Assembly (NCBI GenBank): GCA_000992165.1
Contig: LBTS01000012.1
Location: forward strand, 1 to 34,918
DNA: 34,918 bases
DNA from: Candidatus Moranbacteria bacterium GW2011_GWC2_37_8
GTDB taxonomy: Bacteria > Patescibacteriota > Minisyncoccia > Moranbacterales > GWC2-37-73
Direction of reading: 5' to 3'
In this document: one piece after another, positions 8,517 to 16,362 of the stretch
How the letters are laid out: every line of letters begins with the position of its first letter
Position numbering within the stretch: the stretch's first letter is position 1
Notes under the pieces: model-generated
What the model was told of the DNA's origin: nothing
The model's database searches: none
The model's input: only the letters and a program-made list of their open reading frames with translations
Position numbers and translations under genes: made by a program

Positions 8517-9606
8517 ATGGTGTAGCTAATGAGCCATTTATTAGATATTGTTGACCTTGGGTTACAATTTTTTGATGGGCAGCAATTCCTTCGGAAACTT
8601 CAATGGAGTTGCCGTTTTCATTTGCAATTTTTATTAGTTGCTCTTTGGCGATGTTGTTTTCATCTAAAGTGAAAACAACAGAATCTCCTCCGCGAGAAAC
8701 AACAGAGTTTCTAGGAATTGTGATTGATGGCTGCTGCCTTGGAGTCAATATTTCCCCATGCAGGAAATCTCCTAAGTGAACTGAACTTGTTTCATCGTTT
8801 AGATGGATACGTACCAGCGTTTTAAGACTTAATGAATCAACTCCAGGGGCTACCGTGGTTACGATGCCTGAAAGTGGAATGCCAGAGGGGGATTGCAAAC
8901 TAACTATTGCTCCATTTGTAATTCTGTGTCCGTTAGAGGCAGAAACATAAGTTTCAATTTCTAAATTGTTTTGCGTATGAATGCTGATTAGTGGAGAAGA
9001 GAAATTTGCAAAACCGCCAACACGACTATGAATAGCAGTGATGATTCCTGAAAAAGGCGCTACTAGAATAAAATTATTTTTGCCACTCCGCGCAATTGAA
9101 AGCGCTCCTTCGGCAGAAGTAAGCTGAGTCTCAGCTCCCTGAATCTGAAGATCGCGACCACGCTTGGCGCTTTCTATTGCTTCTTCATCAGCTGACTCTT
9201 TGGCTTGATCAACTAGCTGATCGTAATAGTTTTTAGTTTCTGTGAGTGTTTTTTTGATGGCAGCCACGCTGGCATTGGCGGCTGCAATTTGAGTATCCGA
9301 TTGATTCGCTTCAATAATAGCTAGCACCTCTCCTTTTTTTACTTGTTCTCCTTCATGTTTGAGTATGTTTAGAATTTTTCCACTAGCCATAGGTGCAATG
9401 TCAGCGCGATTTTCTCCCCGCACAAAGCCAGAAATCTCTATTGGTATGGTGCTTTCAGCTATTTTGGCGCGAGTTATTTTTACTGTTGGAACTACCTTGG
9501 ATTGTTCGGCATTGCTAGTTGATTTTAGTGACAAAATTATTGCCAAAATAATTATAATCACGATTAAGGGCCCAATTAACTTCAGCCAAGATTTTTTTTT
9601 CATCAA
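8503..9606 (-). CDS. Efflux RND periplasmic-adaptor (HlyD/MFP) subunit
   Basis: N-terminal TM, GEQVKKGEVLAIIEA, LVAPFSGIITAIHSRVGGF; overlaps the RND gene by 14 nt; TTG at 9606 or ATG at 9603. Confidence 0.9.
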   Translation of the reverse strand: MMKKKSWLKLIGPLIVIIIILAIILSLKSTSNAEQSKVVPTVKITRAKIAESTIPIEISGFVRGENRADIAPMASGKILNILKHEGEQVKKGEVLAIIEANQSDTQIAAANASVAAIKKTLTETKNYYDQLVDQAKESADEEAIESAKRGRDLQIQGAETQLTSAEGALSIARSGKNNFILVAPFSGIITAIHSRVGGFANFSSPLISIHTQNNLEIETYVSASNGHRITNGAIVSLQSPSGIPLSGIVTTVAPGVDSLSLKTLVRIHLNDETSSVHLGDFLHGEILTPRQQPSITIPRNSVVSRGGDSVVFTLDENNIAKEQLIKIANENGNSIEVSEGIAAHQKIVTQGQQYLINGSLATPYETN

Positions 9607-9650
9607 TTTAATTTACATTAATTATTTCAGTAAGCCTGACAGTCGGCTAT

Positions 9651-9685
9651 TTGACATAATACCCCAGGGGGGTATATTATGTCAA
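9651..9685. promoter_or_regulatory. Overlapping divergent promoters with embedded CsoR/CstR-type operator-like palindrome
   Basis: TTGACATAATACCCCAGGGGGGTATATTATGTCAA: TTGACA-18-TATTAT readable on both strands; G/C-tract core ATACCCC...GGGGTAT. Confidence 0.75.
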
Positions 9686-9715
9686 GTAGGTAATTAATAT
9701 TTAATAATAATCAAA

Positions 9716-9916
9716 ATGAAAAATGAAGGAACTATAGAGAGAGCACTACAGACTTTAATTTCAGTCGCATTGTTTTCAGGAGCATTTTTTTGGGTGGACG
9801 GAGGGTGGCAGATCTTACTTTTCGTTTTAGCGTCTGCAGTTGCATTTTTCGCTGTTATTGGTTTTTGTCCGATGTATAAATTACTCGGTATTAATACTTA
9901 TAAAAATAATAAATAA
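9716..9916 (+). CDS. DUF2892 (YgaP-like transmembrane) family protein
   Basis: 66 aa, two TM segments, GTIERALQTLIS...GFCPMYKLLGINT. Confidence 0.8.
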   Translation: MKNEGTIERALQTLISVALFSGAFFWVDGGWQILLFVLASAVAFFAVIGFCPMYKLLGINTYKNNK

Positions 9917-9928
9917 GCAATTTTAACT

Positions 9929-10072
9929 TATTGTCGAACGAAGCGAGTGAAATGATTCGTTAGCAAACGAGCATTTCCGAGCGAGTGATGACATCAAAGA
10001 GGTTTAATACCTCGCGGCTTGCCGCGGAAACCCGAAGGGTTCGGGGCTTGCCCGGGGTTAATACCTATTTAT
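9929..10072 (+). repeat. Modular intergenic palindromic repeat, copy R3 (simplest copy)
   Basis: TTATTGTCGAACGAAGCGAGTGAAATG...CCGAGCGAGTGATGACATCAAAGAGGTTTAATACCTCGCGGCTTGCCGCGGAAACCCGAAGGGTTCGGGGCTTGCCCGGGGTTAATACC. Confidence 0.85.
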
Positions 10073-10158
10073 ATATAAAAAATGCAGCTCTTAGCTGTAT
10101 TTTTGCTACTTGAAAACAAATGGGCAGGAATTCGTATTATGTGTGTTACCATTAAATT

Positions 10159-10734
10159 ATGCATGAAGAAGCTGTACAATCTGACGTTGATTTAATTGAG
10201 CTGTCTAAGCAAAATCCAGAGTCCTTCGGGCTTTTGATGACGCGTTATCAAGGACCGCTTTTTCACTATATTCGTCGCATGACGCAGCTTCCACACGATG
10301 ACATTCAGGACTTGCTGCAAGAAGTCTTCATTAAGATTTATCAGAAGCTTAATGAATATGACGAAGAATTGAAATTTTCTAGTTGGGCGTATCGCATTGC
10401 GCATAATCATGTTATTGATTATTTCCGCAAAGTTGGAGCTCGAGTTCAAATTAATTCACTTGAGGACTATGAGTGGGAAAAAATTATTAGTGCCAGTGTT
10501 CAGATTGAGAAAGCTATTGTCGATAAAGATTGCGTTGAAAAAATTAAAATTTGCATGCAGGAATTGCCAATGAAATATAGAGAAGTAATGATACTTAGAT
10601 TTGTGGAAGAAAAGGAATATGAGGAAATTATGGATATCTTGAAAAAACCGAAAGGATCAGTAGCGACATTGATAGCTAGAGGAAAAGAAATATTGAATAA
10701 GAAAATTAAGGAGCAGAATATTAATTGCTTTTAA
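10159..10734 (+). CDS. ECF-type RNA polymerase sigma factor
   Basis: DDIQDLLQEVFIKIYQKL, FSSWAYRIAHNHVIDYFRK, LPMKYREVMILRFVEEKEYEEIMDILKKPKGSVATLIARGK. Confidence 0.9.
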   Translation: MHEEAVQSDVDLIELSKQNPESFGLLMTRYQGPLFHYIRRMTQLPHDDIQDLLQEVFIKIYQKLNEYDEELKFSSWAYRIAHNHVIDYFRKVGARVQINSLEDYEWEKIISASVQIEKAIVDKDCVEKIKICMQELPMKYREVMILRFVEEKEYEEIMDILKKPKGSVATLIARGKEILNKKIKEQNINCF

Positions 10735-10738
10735 AAAT

Positions 10739-11500
10739 ATGAAGAATTTAATTGAAAATACTATAGGAAAGATAAAGCAGCAGCAGCTAAAGCCAGCGCC
10801 AAAATGGAAATATCTTGCGAGAAAATACGGCAGCTGGAGTGTATTTGGTCTGATTGTTGTTCTTGGTAGTTTGTCGCTTTCCGCGGGATATTTTATTATC
10901 GCTAATTTGGATTGGGATTTGTATCGCTTCATGCACCAAAGCATGCTTGGATATTCGCTATCCATCTTCCCATATTTTTGGGCAATTCTAATTGCCATAT
11001 TTTTGGCTGCGGCATTTTTTGATATTCGCAAAACTGAAACGGGCTATCGTTTTAGTTGGCTTAAAATCTCGCTTATAACACTGGGAAGTATTATTCTCTT
11101 GGGTTTGATTATGTCACTATTTGGGATAGGCGGCAGATTTAATTCAATGATGACAAAGGGTGTTCCATATTATGGAAAACATATGATGGTGACAAGGGAG
11201 TCACAGTGGATGCAGCCAGAAAAAGGTTTCTTAGCTGGCACGATAAATTCAGTTTCTGATAACGAAATTGTTATCAGTGACTTGAATAGAAGAAATTGGA
11301 ATGTCCAGTTTAGTGAAAAAACATTAATTAGGCCAAGTGTTGATATTAAACAAGGAGGTATGATTAAGATAATTGGAAAAAAGCTTGGCGAGAATAAATT
11401 TGAGGCCAGCGAAATCAGACCATGGATAGGTAGGGGAATGATGGATGGTCAGCAGAGAAGATTTATGATTAATGGCAGCGGTATGATGCGGAATAATTGA
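10739..11500 (+). CDS. Membrane protein co-transcribed with ECF sigma (candidate anti-sigma), Met-rich C-terminus
   Basis: Starts 4 nt after the sigma gene; 3 TM segments; C-terminal beta-like domain and GRGMMDGQQRRFMINGSGMMRNN. Confidence 0.65.
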   Translation: MKNLIENTIGKIKQQQLKPAPKWKYLARKYGSWSVFGLIVVLGSLSLSAGYFIIANLDWDLYRFMHQSMLGYSLSIFPYFWAILIAIFLAAAFFDIRKTETGYRFSWLKISLITLGSIILLGLIMSLFGIGGRFNSMMTKGVPYYGKHMMVTRESQWMQPEKGFLAGTINSVSDNEIVISDLNRRNWNVQFSEKTLIRPSVDIKQGGMIKIIGKKLGENKFEASEIRPWIGRGMMDGQQRRFMINGSGMMRNN

Positions 11501-11570
11501 AATGAAAACTTTTGCTGTCAGCTTCGTTATATATTGTGCTAGCAGCAGTTAATAAATAAAGTAAAAAAAC

Positions 11571-11996
11571 ATGATTAAAAAAGGAGTTATTTTCGGGGCA
11601 TTAGGATTGGCAGTTATTGGTGTGAGTGCTTATGCAGTAGGTGCGCTTGCTTCACAAACTCGTCAAGGACAATTTGGTCCTAATTATACATCAGAGCGCC
11701 ATGAGCAAATGCAAAAAGCATTTGAAAATAATGATTTTGCGGCATGGAAAGAACAAATGGGAACTCGCGGATCAGCCAATTTGGTTACCCAGGAAAATTT
11801 TGCACGTTTTTCTGAGATGCATAAATTGATGCTTGATGGAAGAATTGATGAAGCTAATAAAATAAAATCAGAGCTTGGCCTCGGACAAGGAAGAGGCAAC
11901 AGTAAAGGAGCGATGGGCGGCCAGCGTGGACAAAATCGAGGGGGAAATTTTGTTGATGCTAATAGTGATGGAACTTGCGACCATCTTCAAAAATAA
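11571..11996 (+). CDS. Secreted protein with Gly/Asn/Gln-rich tail and C-terminal DANSDGTCD calcium-loop-like motif
   Basis: N-terminal signal/TM segment; downstream of the sigma operon; terminator after the stop. Confidence 0.65.
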   Translation: MIKKGVIFGALGLAVIGVSAYAVGALASQTRQGQFGPNYTSERHEQMQKAFENNDFAAWKEQMGTRGSANLVTQENFARFSEMHKLMLDGRIDEANKIKSELGLGQGRGNSKGAMGGQRGQNRGGNFVDANSDGTCDHLQK

Positions 11997-12020
11997 GTCG
12001 CAAATTGTCCAGTAAATATA

Positions 12021-12056
12021 AAAAGTTACGTAATTAATTTACGTAACTTTTTTTAT
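12021..12056 (+). terminator. Rho-independent terminator
   Basis: AAAGTTACGTAA-TTAA-TTTACGTAACTTTTTTT. Confidence 0.85.
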
Positions 12057-12280
12057 TATCAAGCAAAGTGAGAGAAATGAAAATTAATATTTTCATTTCC
12101 GAGCGCCTGCCCGAAACGCTTCGCGTATCGAAGCGGGCGGGAGCGCAGATACCAAAAGGTTTAACCTGCCTGCCGGTAGGCAGGTACCTCGCAACTTGTC
12201 CACCTCGGCGAGCCTCGAACGAGACGGGCTGCGTGAGCCCGTTGGGTCCATGGCTCTGCCCTGTGGGCATAATATCTTCT
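12051..12280 (+). repeat. Modular intergenic palindromic repeat, copy R4 (largest, several nested modules)
   Basis: Shares CCGAGCG[CCTGCCCGAAACGCTTCGCGTATCGAAGCGGGCGG]GAGCGCAGATACCAAAAGGTTTAA with R5; 20-bp palindrome at 12165-12184. Confidence 0.85.
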
Positions 12281-12360
12281 TATTTAAATATTTGTAATGG
12301 TGCAATTTCTTTCTTTTGCAATTGTAATAATCTTAAGGATAAATCTAAAAATTTTATTAT

Positions 12361-13251
12361 ATGCGAAAAATAACGCCATTTCTATGGTTTAAAGATAACG
12401 CTCAGGAAGCGATAGATTTTTATGTCTCTATTTTTTCAAAGGCAGAGAGTAAGAAGAGTACTCACTATACCGAAGAAAGCGCGGAAGCATCAGGTCAGCC
12501 AGAAGGTACAATAATGACATCAGAATTTCAACTAGAAGGTCAAGATTTTGTGGCTCTTAATGGCGGGCCTATATTCAAATTTACGCCAGCAATTTCTTTC
12601 TTCGTTAGCTGCCAGGAGCCGGATGAAATTGAAAAATTATGGGAGAGGCTTTCGCATGGCGGCAAGGTCCTGATGGAATTGGATAAATATCCATTCAGTG
12701 AAAGATATGGTTGGCTTGAGGATAAATTTGGAGTTTCTTGGCAATTGAATTTTGCGGATGCCGAGCAGAAAATTAAACCAGCTTTAATGTTTACTGGAGA
12801 TCAATTTGGAAAGGTTGAAGAAGCTATGAAATTTTACACAGCCTTATTTGAAGGTTCTGGCATCGATAAGATTGAGCGCTATACTGCTGGAGAAAATGAT
12901 AAGGAAGGAGCGATTAAATATGCTGAATTTACTCTTAGCGGTAAAAACTTTGTTGCCATGGAAAGCAGCATGGAGCATGCTTTTACTTTCACTCCGGCCA
13001 TCTCATTTGTTGTTGACTGTCAGGCGCAAGAGGATGTGGACAAATTCTGGGAAAAACTTTCGGAAGGTGGCGAGAAAGGACAGTGTGGATGGCTTGAGGA
13101 TAAATTTGGAATCTCTTGGCAAATCGTTCCGGCAGCTTTGGGAGAAATGATGAGCGATCCAGATAAGGAAAAATCCAGACGAGTAATGAAAGCCATGCTT
13201 GAAATGACGAAACTTGATATTGAAAAATTAAAACAAGCTTACGAAGAATAG
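12361..13251 (+). CDS. Tandem PhnB-like / VOC two-domain protein
   Basis: KITPFLWFKDNAQEAIDFYVSIF; two copies of FTPAISF.V.CQ...WLEDKFG.SWQ. Confidence 0.85.
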   Translation: MRKITPFLWFKDNAQEAIDFYVSIFSKAESKKSTHYTEESAEASGQPEGTIMTSEFQLEGQDFVALNGGPIFKFTPAISFFVSCQEPDEIEKLWERLSHGGKVLMELDKYPFSERYGWLEDKFGVSWQLNFADAEQKIKPALMFTGDQFGKVEEAMKFYTALFEGSGIDKIERYTAGENDKEGAIKYAEFTLSGKNFVAMESSMEHAFTFTPAISFVVDCQAQEDVDKFWEKLSEGGEKGQCGWLEDKFGISWQIVPAALGEMMSDPDKEKSRRVMKAMLEMTKLDIEKLKQAYEE

Positions 13252-13282
13252 TTCACATAATTTTAATTTTTAAATTGAATGT

Positions 13283-13711
13283 ATGGAAAACACTATTAAA
13301 ATTAACAATAGTAGGTTGCAAGACATCGCGCTTCTTGTAATGCGAATAATAATCGCGATAATTTTTATTTATGCTGGCTTGGCCAAATGGACTTTTTGGT
13401 CATCGCATCCAGCGGAGATGACTGACGGGATGTTGAATCTTATCAAATTTCTTTCAATTGTAGAGCCCCTCGGCGCCGTGGCCCTCGTTGTCGGCTTTTT
13501 GACCAGATGGGCGGCAGCAGGTCTTGCTATCATAATGCTTGGAGCAATTTTTGTTTTGAAATTCACAATGCAAATTGGTTTTTTTACGAGTCCGACAGGT
13601 GTGGGCCTTGATTATAACCTGCTTATTTTTGGAGGTTGCATCGCACTAATGACTTTTGGAGCAGGTAGTTGGTCGCTGGATAAATTGTTGCTGAACAAGT
13701 CTACAAGATAA
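13283..13711 (+). CDS. DoxX family membrane protein
   Basis: 142 aa, 4 TM; LLVMRIIIAIIFIYAGLAKW...VEPLGAVALVVGFLTRWAA. Confidence 0.75.
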   Translation: MENTIKINNSRLQDIALLVMRIIIAIIFIYAGLAKWTFWSSHPAEMTDGMLNLIKFLSIVEPLGAVALVVGFLTRWAAAGLAIIMLGAIFVLKFTMQIGFFTSPTGVGLDYNLLIFGGCIALMTFGAGSWSLDKLLLNKSTR

Positions 13712-13739
13712 ATTTGCTTGGAATATTAATGATGAAACT

Positions 13740-13769
13740 CTTAAGAGCAGGCTTGGGCCTGCTCTTAAG
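13740..13769. repeat. 13-bp perfect inverted repeat hairpin after the DoxX gene
   Basis: CTTAAGAGCAGGC-TTGG-GCCTGCTCTTAAG; no T tract on the + strand. Confidence 0.75.
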
Positions 13770-13831
13770 GATGAAAAAAACTTGCTGAACAAAATTTTAA
13801 TTTGATTGTATTAAGATAGTGAATAAAAAGT

Positions 13832-14392
13832 ATGAACAAGATATCTAAAATTTTTCCAATGCCCATCCTATTATTTTCTGTAGCCGGAATATTTTTTTCA
13901 TTTAGCAATATTGTTTTTGCTCAGCAGAGCAATTATTTAATTGAAAATAATTTTGTCATGAAAAGTTCCAGTGAGAACATCTTTGATTATTATCAGAAAA
14001 CAAAAGACAAATATTTATATATTGAAGTTGCATTAAATGATTCTAATGTTTTGGCTGCTGATGAATCCATGCATGTTCAAGTCAATGATACAACTTCGGT
14101 AAAAGTAAAGGAGACGCTGGTTAAGAAAAATCTTCCGCCCAAAAATCTGAATACTTCCGGTGGTGGGATAGGATTGCCTGGCCCTATTCTTTCTGAAATC
14201 AAAGTTGTTAATGGGAAAAATGTGTGCGAGCACAAAAAAGATAAACCAAAAAAGAGTAAAAAAAATCCCAAAGGTCATATTGATGGGGAGTGTTGCCTTG
14301 ACCCAGGTGAAACACCGAATTCTCTTTGCTATTATCCACAGGCACAATATGGAAAGCTCATTCAAAAATATTTAAATAATGGAAAGAAATAG
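13832..14392 (+). CDS. Secreted hypothetical protein
   Basis: 186 aa with an N-terminal signal peptide (PMPILLFSVAGIFFSFSNIVFAQQ). Confidence 0.65.
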   Translation: MNKISKIFPMPILLFSVAGIFFSFSNIVFAQQSNYLIENNFVMKSSSENIFDYYQKTKDKYLYIEVALNDSNVLAADESMHVQVNDTTSVKVKETLVKKNLPPKNLNTSGGGIGLPGPILSEIKVVNGKNVCEHKKDKPKKSKKNPKGHIDGECCLDPGETPNSLCYYPQAQYGKLIQKYLNNGKK

Positions 14393-14443
14393 CTGCCTTT
14401 TAAAATCAGATGCAATACATTTGCCAATTTCGGCGTATAATAG

Positions 14444-15631
14444 ATGCAGAAAGCTTTTAAGGATTGTAAAATGGATTTGCAAAAACAGATTAAAACTTCT
14501 TACGCCATTGCTATAATATTGATGGTTTCTTCTTTTGTAAGCATCGGTTTTTTGTTTTATGAAAAAAATCTTAAATTTGAAGAGCCGATAGTTATTATTG
14601 CTGCTAAAAAGCAGCATAAAATAATGGGCTATGATAGGATTGAGCGACCAAAACCGCCAGCAGTTTCTATGAAGAGGCTTAAGGCACAAGGTTGTGTGGC
14701 CGATGGATTGCTTTCAGAATATCATCCAGAAAATGATAACTTTGTAGAACTTATAAATAGGTCGAATTGTTATTATTTGCATCGAGCGATTGAAACCTGG
14801 CTGAAGCCTCCTGATTTTGAAACGGTCGGATATGTCATGAATCAAATGAAAAAGAAAGATTTGGTTTATGGAATGTTCATAGCCGAAGCTATTGATTTCA
14901 GGGCGCATTATTTAAATGAGCTTACGGGCAAGGAGTTTGATTTTCGAACAATGTGCCGAGGGGGGAGCGAACAGGCTTGGGGAGAAGGAAGTTGCAAACC
15001 GACGTTCGCCAGTGGTGAATATCGAGAATACATCCAATACATAACTAGCAAAGCGATAGATGCTGGTGTTCAAAGTTTTACTTTTGGTCAAATATACATG
15101 CAGGAAGATCCTGCGGAGGATCGTGCGCCTAAGATTGTTGCCAACATGAGGAAATATGCAAAAGAAAAAGGCGTGGACATCGTGATTGGAGCTCAAACTG
15201 GCGCAATTGAAGATGAAAATTATTTGAAACTTTTTGATTATATCGAAGGAGGTGTTGGACTAGATGCTGATGGCAATGTGGAAGATGGACCCTGTTATTC
15301 AGGCAGGGGTGGATGTTGGGCGCTGCTTTGGCATGATAATTTTGCCAGCAAAGCTAATAATGTTTTGCTCCATCTGGATTGGACTGGAATTCCAAGTGAC
15401 GATTTGGACATTTTTGCAAGAATGACAAAAGAAAAAAGAGCTGAAACGTTAAAGAATCTTTATGTTAAATTTTCTTCAAAAAATATGGGCTTTATGATGC
15501 CATATTTTGGTGTGCTTTATAAGGATAATGGAGGATGTTATGGACCTAAAAAAAGATTTTATTCACCTGACAATGATTATTCATGTAAAGACGAAAATGC
15601 TATCAACAAAATTATATCCGGTGTATATTAA
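14444..15631 (+). CDS. Membrane-anchored hypothetical protein, possibly TIM-barrel/glycoside-hydrolase-like
   Basis: 395 aa; N-terminal TM then ECAQ-type loops (MFIAEAIDFRAHYL, FTFGQIYMQEDPAEDRAPKIVANMRKYAKEKGVDIVIGAQTG); start uncertain. Confidence 0.6.
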   Translation: MQKAFKDCKMDLQKQIKTSYAIAIILMVSSFVSIGFLFYEKNLKFEEPIVIIAAKKQHKIMGYDRIERPKPPAVSMKRLKAQGCVADGLLSEYHPENDNFVELINRSNCYYLHRAIETWLKPPDFETVGYVMNQMKKKDLVYGMFIAEAIDFRAHYLNELTGKEFDFRTMCRGGSEQAWGEGSCKPTFASGEYREYIQYITSKAIDAGVQSFTFGQIYMQEDPAEDRAPKIVANMRKYAKEKGVDIVIGAQTGAIEDENYLKLFDYIEGGVGLDADGNVEDGPCYSGRGGCWALLWHDNFASKANNVLLHLDWTGIPSDDLDIFARMTKEKRAETLKNLYVKFSSKNMGFMMPYFGVLYKDNGGCYGPKKRFYSPDNDYSCKDENAINKIISGVY

Positions 15632-15645
15632 ATATGTGACATTCA

Positions 15646-15686
15646 CAATTTAGCAATTTAACCATTTAACAATTTAACAATTTAAA
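15646..15686 (+). repeat. CAATTTAA short tandem repeat array abutting the rubrerythrin start
   Basis: CAATTTAG CAATTTAAC CATTTAA CAATTTAA CAATTTAA then ACCCATG. Confidence 0.8.
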
Positions 15687-15689
15687 CCC

Positions 15690-16190
15690 ATGTCTAAAAC
15701 AACAGAAGATTTAAAAGCTGCTTTTGCTGGTGAATCCCAAGCAAATAGAAAATATTTGGCTTTTGCAAAAGTTGCTGAAGTTGAAGGAAAAGCTAATCTT
15801 GCTAAACTTTTTAGGGCTGTAGCAGAAGGAGAAACTATTCATGCATTGAAGCACTTGAATACCTTAGGAGAAATAAAAACATCTCTGGAGAATGTCAAAG
15901 CTGCCTTAGCCGGAGAAACATATGAGATTGAAACAATGTATCCATCTTTTATTGCTGATGCTCAAGCTGAAGGAGAAAAAGCCGCTGAAATGAGTTTCAC
16001 GGGAGCAAATGAAGTTGAGAAAATTCACCAAGGACAATTTGCTGCCGCACTCGCAAAGGTAGAAGCAGGTGAAGACATTGAAGCTAAAGAATATCATGTC
16101 TGCCCAGTCTGCGGAAACCTTTTTGACGGCGAACTACCTGACAACTGTCCGATTTGCAAAGTATCAAAAGAAAAGTTTATTAAAGCGTAA
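15690..16190 (+). CDS. Rubrerythrin family protein
   Basis: LKAAFAGESQANRKYLAFAK, ETIHALKHL, YHVCPVCGNLFDGELPDNCPICKVSKEKF rubredoxin-like end. Confidence 0.93.
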   Translation: MSKTTEDLKAAFAGESQANRKYLAFAKVAEVEGKANLAKLFRAVAEGETIHALKHLNTLGEIKTSLENVKAALAGETYEIETMYPSFIADAQAEGEKAAEMSFTGANEVEKIHQGQFAAALAKVEAGEDIEAKEYHVCPVCGNLFDGELPDNCPICKVSKEKFIKA

Positions 16191-16215
16191 AACAAATTTA
16201 GATAAACTTACTATT

Positions 16216-16258
16216 GGCAGGGATTGAATTGGAAGGATCCCTGCCCCTTTTCTTTTTT
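16216..16258 (+). terminator. Rho-independent terminator
   Basis: GGCAGGGAT...ATCCCTGCC followed by CCTTTTCTTTTTT. Confidence 0.75.
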
Positions 16259-16269
16259 CTGTAATGTGT

Positions 16270-16309
16270 TAGAATATTAATCCAGTGACTTTTTCATTGG
16301 ATTTTTTTT
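16270..16309 (+). promoter_or_regulatory. -10-like TAGAAT immediately followed by a terminator-like hairpin upstream of ABC-F
   Basis: TAGAAT at 16270-16275; AATCCAGTGA-CTTTT-TCATTGGATT plus T tract. Confidence 0.5.
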
Positions 16310-16317
16310 ATTTATTA

Positions 16318-16354
16318 CCTAAAAAGCTAAAAAGCTAATGCCTAAAAAGCTATT
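16318..16354 (+). repeat. CTAAAAAG repeat block upstream of ABC-F; 32 nt identical to the block before obg
   Basis: AAGCTAAAAAGCTAATGCCTAAAAAGCTATTA also present (reverse complement) at 31904-31936 region. Confidence 0.85.
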
Positions 16355-16362
16355 AAAAATAT

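Noticed and set aside
12034-12373. Three overlapping ORFs (12034-12270 -, 12068-12373 +, 12093-12305 -)
   Set aside because: They lie almost entirely in repeat R4, on both strands, with low-complexity translations typical of palindromic repeats; not called as genes.
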